A stretch of DNA of 22,011 bases from contig JALOPD010000098.1 of the NCBI GenBank assembly GCA_025454075.1, forward strand, positions 1-22,011, written 5' to 3'. Both the position numbers and the translations under genes were made by a program. The stretch is from Desulfobacterales bacterium (GTDB lineage Bacteria > Desulfobacterota > Desulfobacteria > Desulfobacterales > UBA2174_A). This document shows positions 13,765 through 21,064 of this stretch, piece by piece. The notes under the pieces were generated by a model, which saw nothing but the letters and a program-made list of their open reading frames with translations, was not told where the DNA came from and did no database searches. Numbering within the stretch: the stretch's first letter is position 1; the number at the start of each line of letters is the position of its first letter.

Positions 13765-14439
13765 TCATGCGTTTTTTTCAACGGCCGTCCGCGAGGCCTT
13801 GAGGGATTCGAGCTCGCGCTCGATCTCCTCGTCCACCGAAAGCCGGTTGAGCCGGTCTTCCAGGTCTTGCGTGCGCCCGAAATTGACCAGGTCGGCCTCG
13901 GCCTCCATGCGCTCGATCCGGTTTTCAAGCTCGTCGAACTTGAAGACGGCCTCGGCGCTGTCCACGCGGCGGATCTCCGCCTGGGCGCGGCGCTTGCGCT
14001 CGGCATGGATGTGCCGCTGCACGAGGAGGCGCTGTTTGTCCCGGGCGGATTTCAACTTTTCTTCGAGCTGCCGGATGTCGGCCTGGTACTGGTCCGACAG
14101 CGACCGGTGGTCTCTGAGTTCGCGGTCCAGCACCTCCTCGCGCTGCTGGTAGCGGCGTCTTTCGACAAGCGCCTCCCGTGCGAGGTCGTCGCGGCCCTTG
14201 CCGACCGCAAGCTCGGCCTTGTCGGCCCAGAACCGGGAACGGCCTCCGGCTTCGTCGCGCTGCCGCTCGGCCTTCTTGGCTTCGGCCATCACCCCGGCGC
14301 AAGCCGTCTTCAACTCCACCAGGGTGTCCTCCATTTCACGGATCATCAGACGGATCAGCTTCTCCGGGTCCTCCGCCCGATCCAGCATGGCGTTGATGTT
14401 GGAGCTGACGATGTCACGAAAGCGTGTGAAGATGCCCAT
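13765..14439 (-). CDS. pspA: PspA / IM30 membrane-stress effector
   Basis: This 224-aa protein (E. coli PspA has 222) begins MGIFTRFRDIVSSNINAMLDRAEDPEKLIRLMIREMEDTL, the canonical PspA amphipathic helix and first helix. The rest is almost all coiled coil, rich in Arg, Glu and Lys. PspA binds stressed inner membrane as an ESCRT-III-like scaffold and, when free, inhibits PspF. The start at 14439 is fixed by the family N-terminus and by TGGAGG at 14445-14450. A longer open frame upstream would run through the leader hairpin and is rejected. It is the first gene of the psp operon, with a 101-bp gap before pspB. The leader holds a sigma-54 promoter and two stem-loops. Confidence 0.95.
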   Translation of the reverse strand: MGIFTRFRDIVSSNINAMLDRAEDPEKLIRLMIREMEDTLVELKTACAGVMAEAKKAERQRDEAGGRSRFWADKAELAVGKGRDDLAREALVERRRYQQREEVLDRELRDHRSLSDQYQADIRQLEEKLKSARDKQRLLVQRHIHAERKRRAQAEIRRVDSAEAVFKFDELENRIERMEAEADLVNFGRTQDLEDRLNRLSVDEEIERELESLKASRTAVEKNA

Positions 14440-14453
14440 GAGAACCTCCAATG

Positions 14454-14519
14454 ATGCCTCCCGTTCCGGGAGGCATGTCAAATGGTTGAAGCGTCATTTA
14501 ATCTGTGAGTTATGACGCT
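14454..14519 (-). promoter_or_regulatory. Two stem-loops in the pspA mRNA leader
   Basis: A perfect 10-bp stem with a 3-nt loop lies at 14454-14463 / 14467-14476, four to five bases upstream of the pspA ribosome-binding site. A second perfect 8-bp stem with a 14-nt loop lies at 14490-14497 / 14512-14519, near the predicted transcript start. In the mRNA the first stem contains CCUCCC, complementary to the GGAGG ribosome-binding site, and a GGGAGG decoy. Alternative pairing could therefore tune translation. Confidence 0.6.
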
Positions 14520-14528
14520 GGGCTTAAA

Positions 14529-14545
14529 TGCACAGATGGTGCCGA
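14529..14545 (-). promoter_or_regulatory. Sigma-54 promoter of the pspA operon
   Basis: Read on the minus strand the site is TCGGCACCATCTGTGCA, with exact GG-N10-GC spacing, GGCAC at -24 and TGCA at -12. It deviates at the T before GG, at the G after GGCAC and at one T of TTGCA. It lies about 90 bp upstream of the pspA ATG, between pspA and the divergent pspF. This is the arrangement known in enterobacteria, where PspF drives pspA through sigma-54. An AT-rich inverted repeat (TATATTA 14561-14567, TAATATA 14577-14583) just upstream could be an IHF or activator region. Confidence 0.7.
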
Positions 14546-14592
14546 GCGATGTTCTTCAACTATATTATTGAAAACATAATATAAATTTACAA

Positions 14593-14621
14593 TTGACGGT
14601 ACGCATGATATTGTATAAAAT
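14593..14621 (+). promoter_or_regulatory. Sigma-70 promoter of pspF
   Basis: TTGACG (14593-14598), a 17-bp spacer and TAAAAT (14616-14621) each match consensus at five of six positions. The predicted start near 14628 gives a leader of about 43 nt to the pspF ATG. The site lies upstream of the pspA sigma-54 promoter, where PspF would bind, so PspF could repress its own gene as it does in E. coli. Confidence 0.65.
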
Positions 14622-14670
14622 AACCGATAAATAGCAAAAATACATAAAAATAGGCTAAAATAACCAATTT

Positions 14671-15735
14671 ATGTTTAAATCACCTAAAAATTGGCCAAGC
14701 GCTTCGACAGAAGCGCTTGGCCAGTCGGAAGCGTTTCTCGAGTTTCAGGAGATGCTTTCCCGTGTCGCCCCCATCCAACGGCCGGTGTTGCTGATCGGGG
14801 AGCGTGGGACCGGCAAGGAGCTGGCAGCCGCCCGGCTTCACTACCTCTCCGGACGCTGGCAGCGGCCGTTCGTCACCTTGAATTGCGCGTCGCTGGCGCC
14901 GTCGTTGATCGAGTCCGAGCTTTTCGGCTATGAACGCGGGGCGTTCACCGGGGCATTGCAGCGGCGGGTCGGGCGTTTCGAAACGGCGGACGGTGGAACG
15001 CTTTTCCTGGACGAGATCGGCAACGTGCCCCTGGAGGTTCAGCAGAAAATCCTGAGAGCGGTCGAATACCAGGTCTTCGAGCGCGTGGGCAGCGCGGAGC
15101 GCGTGGAGGTGGATGTCCGCATCCTGGCGGCCACGCATGCGAACCTGCCGGAAATGGCCGCCTCCGGCCGGTTCCGGCCAGACCTGCTCGACCGGCTCTC
15201 TTTCGAGGTCCTGTCGGTTCCACCGCTGCGGACGCGCACCGGCGACATCATGCTTCTGGCGCGGCATTTCGCCGCCCGGATGGCGCGCGAGCTGGGACGC
15301 GAGGAGTCCCCCGATTTCAGCGCCGAGGCGGCTGCCGCCTTGGAAGGATATCCCTGGCCGGGCAACGTGCGCGAGCTGAAAAACGTCGTCGAGCGGGCGG
15401 TCTACCGGTCGGACAGCCTCCTCGTCTCGGAGATCGTCTTCGATCCGTTTGCCATCCCAGCGGGCCCCGCGCCGGCAGACGTGCTTGCTGGACGCACCGC
15501 CGGCTCCGCGGGCACCGGGCCGGACCTGCCGGCCGCACCCATGAAGAGGGCCGTCCTGGATCTGAAGCTGCGGATGCTCAGGTCCGCGCTGGAACGCTCC
15601 CGCTGGAACCAGCGCAAGGCGGCGGCCCTTCTCGGCCTGACGTATGATCAGTTCCGGGGCCTCTACCGCCGATACCAGAAGTCGGCGTATGATGAACGCC
15701 AACCCGGCGCCCTGTCGCCGCCGCAGGAGAAATAA
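14671..15735 (+). CDS. pspF: PspF, sigma-54-dependent activator of the psp operon
   Basis: This 354-aa protein is a bacterial enhancer-binding protein with no N-terminal sensor domain, as in E. coli PspF. The AAA+ domain has Walker A GERGTGKE (43-50), the sigma-54-contacting GAFTGA loop (90-95) and Walker B GGTLFLDE (108-115). FRPDLLDRL holds the arginine-finger region and WPGNVRELKNVVERAVYRSD the sensor-2 helix. A Fis-type helix-turn-helix ends the protein (NQRKAAALLGLTYDQFRGLYRRY, about 317-340). PspA would hold it inactive until membrane stress. The ATG at 14671 is needed to keep EALGQSEAF, which aligns with the E. coli N-terminus. It has no clear ribosome-binding site and its first codons contain a 14-bp-arm palindrome, both consistent with low expression. 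It is divergent from pspA and abuts rmuC (TAA then ATG). Confidence 0.95.
   Translation: MFKSPKNWPSASTEALGQSEAFLEFQEMLSRVAPIQRPVLLIGERGTGKELAAARLHYLSGRWQRPFVTLNCASLAPSLIESELFGYERGAFTGALQRRVGRFETADGGTLFLDEIGNVPLEVQQKILRAVEYQVFERVGSAERVEVDVRILAATHANLPEMAASGRFRPDLLDRLSFEVLSVPPLRTRTGDIMLLARHFAARMARELGREESPDFSAEAAAALEGYPWPGNVRELKNVVERAVYRSDSLLVSEIVFDPFAIPAGPAPADVLAGRTAGSAGTGPDLPAAPMKRAVLDLKLRMLRSALERSRWNQRKAAALLGLTYDQFRGLYRRYQKSAYDERQPGALSPPQEK
14692..14723. repeat. Perfect palindrome inside the start of pspF, 14-bp arms
   Basis: TGGCCAAGCGCTTC (14692-14705), GACA, then GAAGCGCTTGGCCA (14710-14723) is a perfect GC-rich inverted repeat covering codons 8-18 of pspF, directly after an AT-rich leader. 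In mRNA it would form a very stable hairpin 21 nt after the start codon. As DNA it could be an operator. Confidence 0.85.
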
Positions 15736-17085
15736 ATGATCGAAATTGTCGCCGGATGGCTTCCCGCGCTGCTGCTGCTGGCCCCATGGGTGCTGGGCTT
15801 CAGCGGCCTGGTGCTCCTCGTCGTGCTGGTGCGGCGCAAACCCCCGCAGCTGCCGGCGGAGATCCGTGAGGGGATCGGCGACCTCAACGACCGGCTTGAC
15901 CGCCTCGAACGGGCGCTGCGCGAGGAGCTTGCGCGGAGCCGGCAGGAAGCCGCCCATGGAGACCGCCAGGCCCGGGAGGAGATCCGGGCCGGGCTCGCGC
16001 AGGCCACCGACGCCCTTCTCAACCGCATGGCCGAGATCTCCCGCCTCCAGAAGGACCAACTCGACAGTTTCTCGAAGCAGCTCACCGATCTCACCGCCTT
16101 GAACGAAACCAAACTCGAAACCCTGCGCCGGACGATGGACCAGCGCCTGCAGTCCATGCAGGCCGACAACACCGCGAAGCTCGAGCAGATGCGCGTGGTG
16201 GTGGACGAGAAGCTCCAATCCACCCTCGAAAAGCGCCTGGGGGACTCCTTCCAGCAGGTGAGCGAGCGCTTGGAGCAGGTGTATGCCGGGCTGGGGGAGA
16301 TGCGCACGCTGGCGGCCGGCGTGGGCGACCTCAAGAAGGTGCTGACGAACGTCAAAACCCGCGGCACATGGGGCGAGGTCCGGCTGGCGCAGATCCTGGA
16401 GCAGATCCTGATCCCGGAGCAGTACGCCGCCAACGTGGCCACCAAGCCGGGGGGCGGCGAGCGGGTGGAGTTCGCCATCCGCCTGCCGGGGCCGGATAGA
16501 GACCGGGAGGAGGTCGTCTGGCTGCCGATCGACGCCAAGTTTCCGCAGGAGGACTACCAGCGCCTGCTCGACGCCCAGGAAGCGGCCGACAAGGAGCAGG
16601 CCGACCGTTCGCTGCGCAGCCTCGAGATCCGCGTCAAGGCCGAGGCGAAGGCCATCCGCGACAAGTACGTCGACCCGCCGCACACCACCGACTTCGCCAT
16701 TCTCTTCCTGCCGGTCGAGGGGCTCTACGCCGAAGTGCTGCGCATTCCCGGCCTGTGCGATCATCTGCAGCGCGAGCATCGCGTGGTGGTCGCCGGGCCC
16801 ACCACGCTCGCGGCGCTCCTGAACAGCCTGCAGATGGGTTTCCGGACGCTTGCCGTCGAACGGCGGTCGAGCGAGGTGTGGGAACTGCTGGGGACGGTCA
16901 AGGCCGAGTTCGGGAAATTCGGGGACACCCTGGCCAAGACCAAGAAGAAGCTGCAGGAGGTCACGCACACCATCGACCGGGCCGAGGTGCGCACCCGCGC
17001 CATCGAGCGCACCCTGCGCCGGGTGGAGGAGGCCCCACCCGACGCGCCGCCCTCCCTGGAGTCGGCCGACAGCCCCGGCGACTGA
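15736..17085 (+). CDS. rmuC: RmuC-family DNA recombination protein
   Basis: This 449-aa protein has an N-terminal membrane anchor (about 5-33), a long coiled coil (about 45-205) and the RmuC nuclease-like domain. Conserved blocks in that domain are GTWGEVRLAQILEQIL (near 212), VEFAIRLPG, VWLPIDAKFPQEDYQRL, DFAILFLPVEGLYAEVLR and VVVAGPTTLAALLNSLQMGFRTLAVE. RmuC limits inversions at short inverted repeats in E. coli; its biochemical activity is assumed to be nucleolytic because the domain resembles PD-(D/E)xK folds. The gene begins at the base after the pspF stop codon, so it is almost certainly co-transcribed with pspF, which is an unusual partner. The Pro-rich C-terminal tail is not conserved. 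Confidence 0.93.
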   Translation: MIEIVAGWLPALLLLAPWVLGFSGLVLLVVLVRRKPPQLPAEIREGIGDLNDRLDRLERALREELARSRQEAAHGDRQAREEIRAGLAQATDALLNRMAEISRLQKDQLDSFSKQLTDLTALNETKLETLRRTMDQRLQSMQADNTAKLEQMRVVVDEKLQSTLEKRLGDSFQQVSERLEQVYAGLGEMRTLAAGVGDLKKVLTNVKTRGTWGEVRLAQILEQILIPEQYAANVATKPGGGERVEFAIRLPGPDRDREEVVWLPIDAKFPQEDYQRLLDAQEAADKEQADRSLRSLEIRVKAEAKAIRDKYVDPPHTTDFAILFLPVEGLYAEVLRIPGLCDHLQREHRVVVAGPTTLAALLNSLQMGFRTLAVERRSSEVWELLGTVKAEFGKFGDTLAKTKKKLQEVTHTIDRAEVRTRAIERTLRRVEEAPPDAPPSLESADSPGD

Positions 17086-17160
17086 TTCCTGCCAGGTTCT
17101 GTCCCATACGCCCCGCCGGGCGCTTCGCCATGCGAGCAATGGTTCGATAGAACCACAATT

Positions 17161-17190
17161 CGCTTGTTTTTGCTTGTTTTCGCTTGACAA
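17161..17190 (+). repeat. Three 10-bp direct repeats overlapping the liv promoter
   Basis: CGCTTGTTTT, TGCTTGTTTT and CGCTTGACAA stand head to tail. The 10-bp period places them on one face of the helix, and the third supplies the promoter -35 hexamer. This is the layout of an operator or upstream activating element rather than random sequence. Confidence 0.6.
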
Positions 17191-17211
17191 CGGTGAGCCG
17201 CTGAGTATTTT
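17184..17211 (+). promoter_or_regulatory. Sigma-70 promoter of the liv operon
   Basis: A perfect TTGACA (17184-17189), a 16-bp spacer and TATTTT (17206-17211, four of six) lie about 100 bp upstream of the binding-protein start. No other strong candidate lies in the 227-bp gap after rmuC. A 6-bp hairpin at 17140-17155 without a good T-run may be a weak rmuC end signal. Confidence 0.55.
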
Positions 17212-17312
17212 TGCGTAAAATTTTTGTCATCCCGCCAGGTTGCCTTTCTTTGACCCAGCGGTATCCAAGGCCAAGGGTGCTCAGGAATCCATCCCCAACA
17301 AAGGAGGTCTCC

Positions 17313-18449
17313 ATGAAGCCATTCAATCGCTTACTGTTGGCAGCAGCGGTGTCTGCGGCGTTCGTCGCCGCCGCCGTCGGCCCGGCTCTTTCCGCCGAGG
17401 CCATCAAAATGGGCTTTGTATTCAGCATGACGGGCGGTGCGGCCGCCTACGGTGCCACCCAGAAAGAAGGCGCCGAACTGGCCGTCGGGCAGATCAATGC
17501 CGCCGCGGGCGGCGGCCTCAAAATCTCCCCCATCTTTGAGGACGATGCCAGCGTGCCGCAGCAGGGCACGAACGTCTACAACAAACTGATCAACGGAGAC
17601 AAGGTTGCCGTCGTCATCGGCCCCACCCTGAGCAACACCGCCAAGATCACCAACCCCATCGCCCAGCAGATCGGCGTTACGGTCCTGGGCGTCAGCAACA
17701 CCGCCGGGGGGATCACCGAGATCGGCGACTACATTTTCCGGAATTCATTAACCGAGGCCGTCGTCATCCCCAACACCATTAAGGTCGCCAAGGAGAAACT
17801 GGGGCTCAAGAAAGTGGTCCTGTTCTACGGCAACGACGACGCCTTCACCAAGAGCGGCGCCGATGTGTTCCGCAAGGTCCTGCAGGCCGAGGGCATTCAG
17901 ATCCTGGGCGAGCAGACCTTTGCCAAAGGCGATCGTGACTTCTCTCCGCAGCTGACCCAGATCAAATCCCAGAACCCGGATGCGATCGTCTGCTCGGCCC
18001 TGGTGGAGGAGGCCTCCGGCATCGTCAGCCAAGCCCGCCAGCTGGGCATTCCCAAGACCGTGCGCATCATCGGCGGCAACGGCTTCAACTCCCCGGCCCT
18101 GATCAAGAACGCCGGCGAGGCTTCCGAGGGCGTCATCGTGGGAGCGGCTTGGAACATCTCTTCGACCCACCCGCTGAACGTGAAGTTCGTCGACGACTAC
18201 ACCAAGAAATACAACCGGCCGCCCGACCAGTTCGCCGCCCAGGCCTTCGCCGGCGTGCACATCGCCTACCAGGCGGCCAAGGCCGCCGGCACGGCCGACA
18301 ACCGCAAGGCCATCCGCGATGCCATGGTCAAACTAAAGGGGTTGGACACGCTCCTCGGCAAGTTTTCCTTCACGGAGGGTCGGGATGCGGACCATTCCCC
18401 GGTGGTCCAGGAAGTCAAGGGCGGCAAGTTCGCGGTGTTCGGCAACTGA
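17313..18449 (+). CDS. Branched-chain amino acid ABC transporter substrate-binding protein
   Basis: This 378-aa periplasmic binding protein is of the LivJ/LivK type-I fold (Peripla_BP_6). A Sec signal peptide is clear: MKPFNRLLLAAAV..., hydrophobic to about residue 26, with likely cleavage after ALSA. Mature landmarks include IKMGFVFSMTGGAAAYGATQKEGAELAVGQINAAAGG, the VIGPTLSNTAKITNPIAQQ ligand-side loop, VVLFYGNDDAFTKSGADVF and the C-terminal FAAQAFAGVHIAYQA. It would capture leucine-type amino acids or a related ligand such as an amide, and deliver it to LivHM. AAGGAGGT (17301-17308) sets the ATG at 17313; an upstream in-frame start would give a tail that spoils the signal peptide. It is the first and probably most strongly expressed gene of the operon. 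Confidence 0.94.
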   Translation: MKPFNRLLLAAAVSAAFVAAAVGPALSAEAIKMGFVFSMTGGAAAYGATQKEGAELAVGQINAAAGGGLKISPIFEDDASVPQQGTNVYNKLINGDKVAVVIGPTLSNTAKITNPIAQQIGVTVLGVSNTAGGITEIGDYIFRNSLTEAVVIPNTIKVAKEKLGLKKVVLFYGNDDAFTKSGADVFRKVLQAEGIQILGEQTFAKGDRDFSPQLTQIKSQNPDAIVCSALVEEASGIVSQARQLGIPKTVRIIGGNGFNSPALIKNAGEASEGVIVGAAWNISSTHPLNVKFVDDYTKKYNRPPDQFAAQAFAGVHIAYQAAKAAGTADNRKAIRDAMVKLKGLDTLLGKFSFTEGRDADHSPVVQEVKGGKFAVFGN

Positions 18450-18458
18450 TAACGGTCC

Positions 18459-18505
18459 GAAGCTCGAGGCCTGAAGCTTCAAAATAGCAACAGGCTTCGA
18501 GCTTC
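18459..18505 (+). promoter_or_regulatory. Intercistronic hairpin between binding-protein gene and livH
   Basis: GAAGCTCGAGGCCTG (18459-18473) and CAGGCTTCGAGCTTC (18491-18505) pair over 15 positions with one G-U type exception, around a 17-nt loop. No T-run follows. Such stems usually protect the upstream mRNA from decay or cause partial termination, so that more binding protein than permease is made. Confidence 0.6.
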
Positions 18506-18527
18506 GAGCGCGGCGCAGGAGGACCGG

Positions 18528-19418
18528 GTGAATCTGCTCGCCCAGCAGTTGGTCAACGGGTTGTTCATCGGCAGCGTCTACGGGCTGTTCGCGGTGGGCT
18601 ACACCTTGGTGTTCGGGGTGCTGGACATCCTGAATCTGGCGCACGCGGCGGTGTTCACCCTCAGCGGTCTGGTCGCCTTGTGGCTGGTCCAGGCCGCCGG
18701 GTTGTCCATCTGGCTGGCGTTTCCGCTGGCCACGCTTTTCGCCGGGCTGCTCGGGCTGCTGCTCAATCAGGTGGCGTTCGTGCCGTTGCGCAAGCGGGCC
18801 GACAGCCAGTTCTCGGGCCTGATATCGAGCATTGCCATGGCCATCATCTTCGAGGCCGTGGCCCTGGGGCTGTTCGGGGCGCGGTCGGTGCGCTTCCCCC
18901 AGGGGACGGTCTCGGTCCACATCTGGCACGTCGCGGGGGTCACCATTACCTCGCTGCAGGTCGGGATCGTGCTGGTCGCCGCCCTGCTCATGCTGGTCCT
19001 GACCTTTTTCATCCAGCGCACCCGGACCGGCAAGGCCGTTCGCACCGTGGCCGAAAACGAGCGCGCCGCCATGCTGCTGGGCGTCAATGTCAACGGCATC
19101 ATCGCCTTCACTTTTTTCATCTCCTCCGCCCTGGGTGGGGCCGCCGGCATTCTCTACGGGCTCTACTTCGACTCCCTGGCCCCGGACATGGGCCGGTCCA
19201 TCGAGCTGAAGGGGCTTGCCGTCATCATTCTGGGCGGGATGGGCAGCATCCCGGGCGCCATCCTGGGCGGGTTGGCCTTCGGTCTGAGCGAAGTGCTGAC
19301 CGTGGCCGTCAGCGGGACCTCCAACCTGAGGGACGCCGTGGCCTTCACGGTTCTCTTCGCCATTCTGCTGATCCGGCCTTCCGGCCTGCTGGGCCGGGGC
19401 AAGACGCGGGAGGCCTGA
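18528..19418 (+). CDS. livH: Branched-chain amino acid ABC transporter permease LivH
   Basis: This 296-aa inner-membrane permease of the LivH/LivM family has about eight predicted helices. The N-terminal QQLVNGLFIGSVYGLFAVGYTLVFGVLDILNLAHAAVF is a LivH hallmark. The EAA-like coupling region lies around RTVAENERAAMLLGVNVN, and KGLAVIILGGMGSIPGAILGG near the C-terminus is also typical. It starts with GTG at 18528, supported by AGGAGGA at 18517-18523; there is no ATG in a better place. It follows the intercistronic hairpin and is 3 bp from livM. It pairs with LivM to form the membrane channel. Confidence 0.95.
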   Translation: MNLLAQQLVNGLFIGSVYGLFAVGYTLVFGVLDILNLAHAAVFTLSGLVALWLVQAAGLSIWLAFPLATLFAGLLGLLLNQVAFVPLRKRADSQFSGLISSIAMAIIFEAVALGLFGARSVRFPQGTVSVHIWHVAGVTITSLQVGIVLVAALLMLVLTFFIQRTRTGKAVRTVAENERAAMLLGVNVNGIIAFTFFISSALGGAAGILYGLYFDSLAPDMGRSIELKGLAVIILGGMGSIPGAILGGLAFGLSEVLTVAVSGTSNLRDAVAFTVLFAILLIRPSGLLGRGKTREA

Positions 19419-19421
19419 GGC

Positions 19422-20297
19422 ATGCCGGAGCAACTGGTTCAGTTCTACGCTGTTTACGGCAGCGTGATCAACTTCATCGGCATCAACGCCCTGCTGGCCC
19501 TCAGCCTGAACGTGACGCTCGCGGCCGGCATGCTCTCCCTGGGCAACGCAGCCTTTGCCGGCCTGGGCGGGTACGCGGCCGGCGTCCTGACCCTTCACTT
19601 CAAGATGCCCTACGTCGTCTCCCTCTGCGGCGGAGCGCTGGCGGCGGGGCTCGTCGGATTGGTCCTGGGGCTGCCGGTGCTGCGGCTGAAGGGCGTGTTT
19701 CTGGCGATGGCCACGCTGGCTTTCGGCGAGGTGGTGCGCATCACCGCGGTCAACCTCGAGATCACGGGCGGCGCCGAAGGCCTCACCGGCATCCCCAACG
19801 TCACCCAGACATGGATGATCTACCTGGCGCTGGCCGGCGCGGCCTATTTCATGGCCGTTATGCGGCGGTCCCGGCTGGGGTGGGCGTTGGTCAGCATGCG
19901 TGAAGACGAAACGGCCTCCGCTTGTTTGGGCATCCACATCACCTATTACAAGGTCGTGGCGTTCACCATCGGCGCCATGCTGGCCGGTCTGGCCGGAGGC
20001 ATGTACGCCCACCTGAACTACCTCATCACCCCGCGCGATTTCGGTTTTTTCATTGCGGTGGACCTGCTGATCTACAACATCGTGGGCGGCACGCGGGTCT
20101 GGTACGGCCCGATTCTGGGGGCCGCGCTGATCACGGCCCTGCCGGAAATCCTGCGGGGCGTCGGCGTGACCGCCGGCCCCATCCGAATGGCGGTCAACGG
20201 CCTGATCCTGCTGCTGGTCATCCTGTTTCTGCCGAATGGGCTGGCATCCTTCTTCACCCGGTTCCGCCCGGCGGCGGCCAAGGCGGAGACCGCATGA
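19422..20297 (+). CDS. livM: Branched-chain amino acid ABC transporter permease LivM
   Basis: This 291-aa inner-membrane permease has the LivM pattern: NALLALSLNVTLAAGMLSLGNAAFAGLGGYAAG in the first helices, LPVLRLKGVFLAMATLAFGEVVR, the cytoplasmic coupling loop RRSRLGWALVSMREDETASACLGI, and GGTRVWYGPILGAALITALPE near the end. About eight to nine helices are expected, the length of a short LivM lacking extra N-terminal helices. The ATG at 19422 directly follows the livH stop. The end overlaps livG as ATGA, so translation is coupled. It completes the permease dimer with LivH. Confidence 0.95.
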   Translation: MPEQLVQFYAVYGSVINFIGINALLALSLNVTLAAGMLSLGNAAFAGLGGYAAGVLTLHFKMPYVVSLCGGALAAGLVGLVLGLPVLRLKGVFLAMATLAFGEVVRITAVNLEITGGAEGLTGIPNVTQTWMIYLALAGAAYFMAVMRRSRLGWALVSMREDETASACLGIHITYYKVVAFTIGAMLAGLAGGMYAHLNYLITPRDFGFFIAVDLLIYNIVGGTRVWYGPILGAALITALPEILRGVGVTAGPIRMAVNGLILLLVILFLPNGLASFFTRFRPAAAKAETA

Positions 20298-21064
20298 ACG
20301 ACCTGCGAGTGAACAACCTATCGCGGAGGTTCGGCGGGCTGCAGGCCCTGCTGGAGGTGAGCTTCGAGGTGACGCGCGGAACCGTTCACGGCCTGATCGG
20401 GCCCAACGGGGCCGGCAAGACCACCCTGATCAACATCTTGAGCGGGGTGCTCTCACCCACCTCGGGAGAGGTTTTCTACCGGGACCAGGCGCTGCATCGG
20501 CTCCCCGCCCACCGAGTGGCCGCCGTGGGAGTGGCCAGGACCTTTCAGAACATTCGGCTGTTTCCGACCATGACCTGCCTGGAAAACGTTCAGGCCGGCC
20601 ACCACCTGACGGCCCGGCGGCCGCTGCTGCCGCGGCTGCTGCGGCTGCCGTCGGCCGGCCGGGAGGACCGGCAGCTGGCGGTGCATTCCGGTGAGATCCT
20701 GGCGCGGGTGGGCCTCGGCGGCAAGGCCTCGCACCTGGCCAAAAATCTCTCCTACGGCGAGCGCCGCCGCCTGGAGATCGCCCGGGCCCTGTCCTTCAGC
20801 CCCAGCCTGCTGCTGCTGGATGAGCCGGTGGCCGGCATGCGCCGGGCGGAGGCGGCCGAGGTGGCGAACCTGGTGCGTTCGCTGGCCGGCGAGGGCATGA
20901 CGATCCTGCTGATCGAGCACAACATGGCTTTTGTCATGAACCTTTGTTCCCGGATCACCGTTCTCAATTTCGGCCGCGTGATCACCACCGGAAGCCCGGA
21001 AGAGGTGCGCGGCCACCGCGAGGTGGTCGAAGCCTATCTCGGGTCGGGGGACCCCCATGCTTGA
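20294..21064 (+). CDS. livG: Branched-chain amino acid ABC transporter ATPase LivG
   Basis: This 256-aa cytoplasmic ATPase has Walker A GPNGAGKTT near residues 36-44 and the Q-loop ARTFQNIRLFPTMT. The signature is LSYGERRRLEIARAL, where SYGE replaces the general SGG(E/Q), as is usual in LivG. Walker B is LLLLDEPVAGM, with H-loop LLIEHNM. The YLG near the C-terminus belongs to the LivG C-terminal extension. The reading frame is open far upstream inside livM, but the ATG at 20294, which overlaps the livM stop, gives the normal N-terminus. It powers transport with LivF and overlaps livF by 8 bp. Confidence 0.95.
   Translation: MNDLRVNNLSRRFGGLQALLEVSFEVTRGTVHGLIGPNGAGKTTLINILSGVLSPTSGEVFYRDQALHRLPAHRVAAVGVARTFQNIRLFPTMTCLENVQAGHHLTARRPLLPRLLRLPSAGREDRQLAVHSGEILARVGLGGKASHLAKNLSYGERRRLEIARALSFSPSLLLLDEPVAGMRRAEAAEVANLVRSLAGEGMTILLIEHNMAFVMNLCSRITVLNFGRVITTGSPEEVRGHREVVEAYLGSGDPHA

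Noticed and set aside
14680..17190. Very long open frame on the minus strand, opposite pspF and rmuC
   Set aside because: It is a by-product of high-GC codon use in two clearly identified genes. Its translation is low-complexity with no family resemblance.
18333..20012. Long minus-strand open frame opposite livH and livM, rich in Gln, His, Asp and Gly
   Set aside because: Its composition is that of a GC-rich shadow frame. The plus strand encodes unmistakable LivH and LivM.
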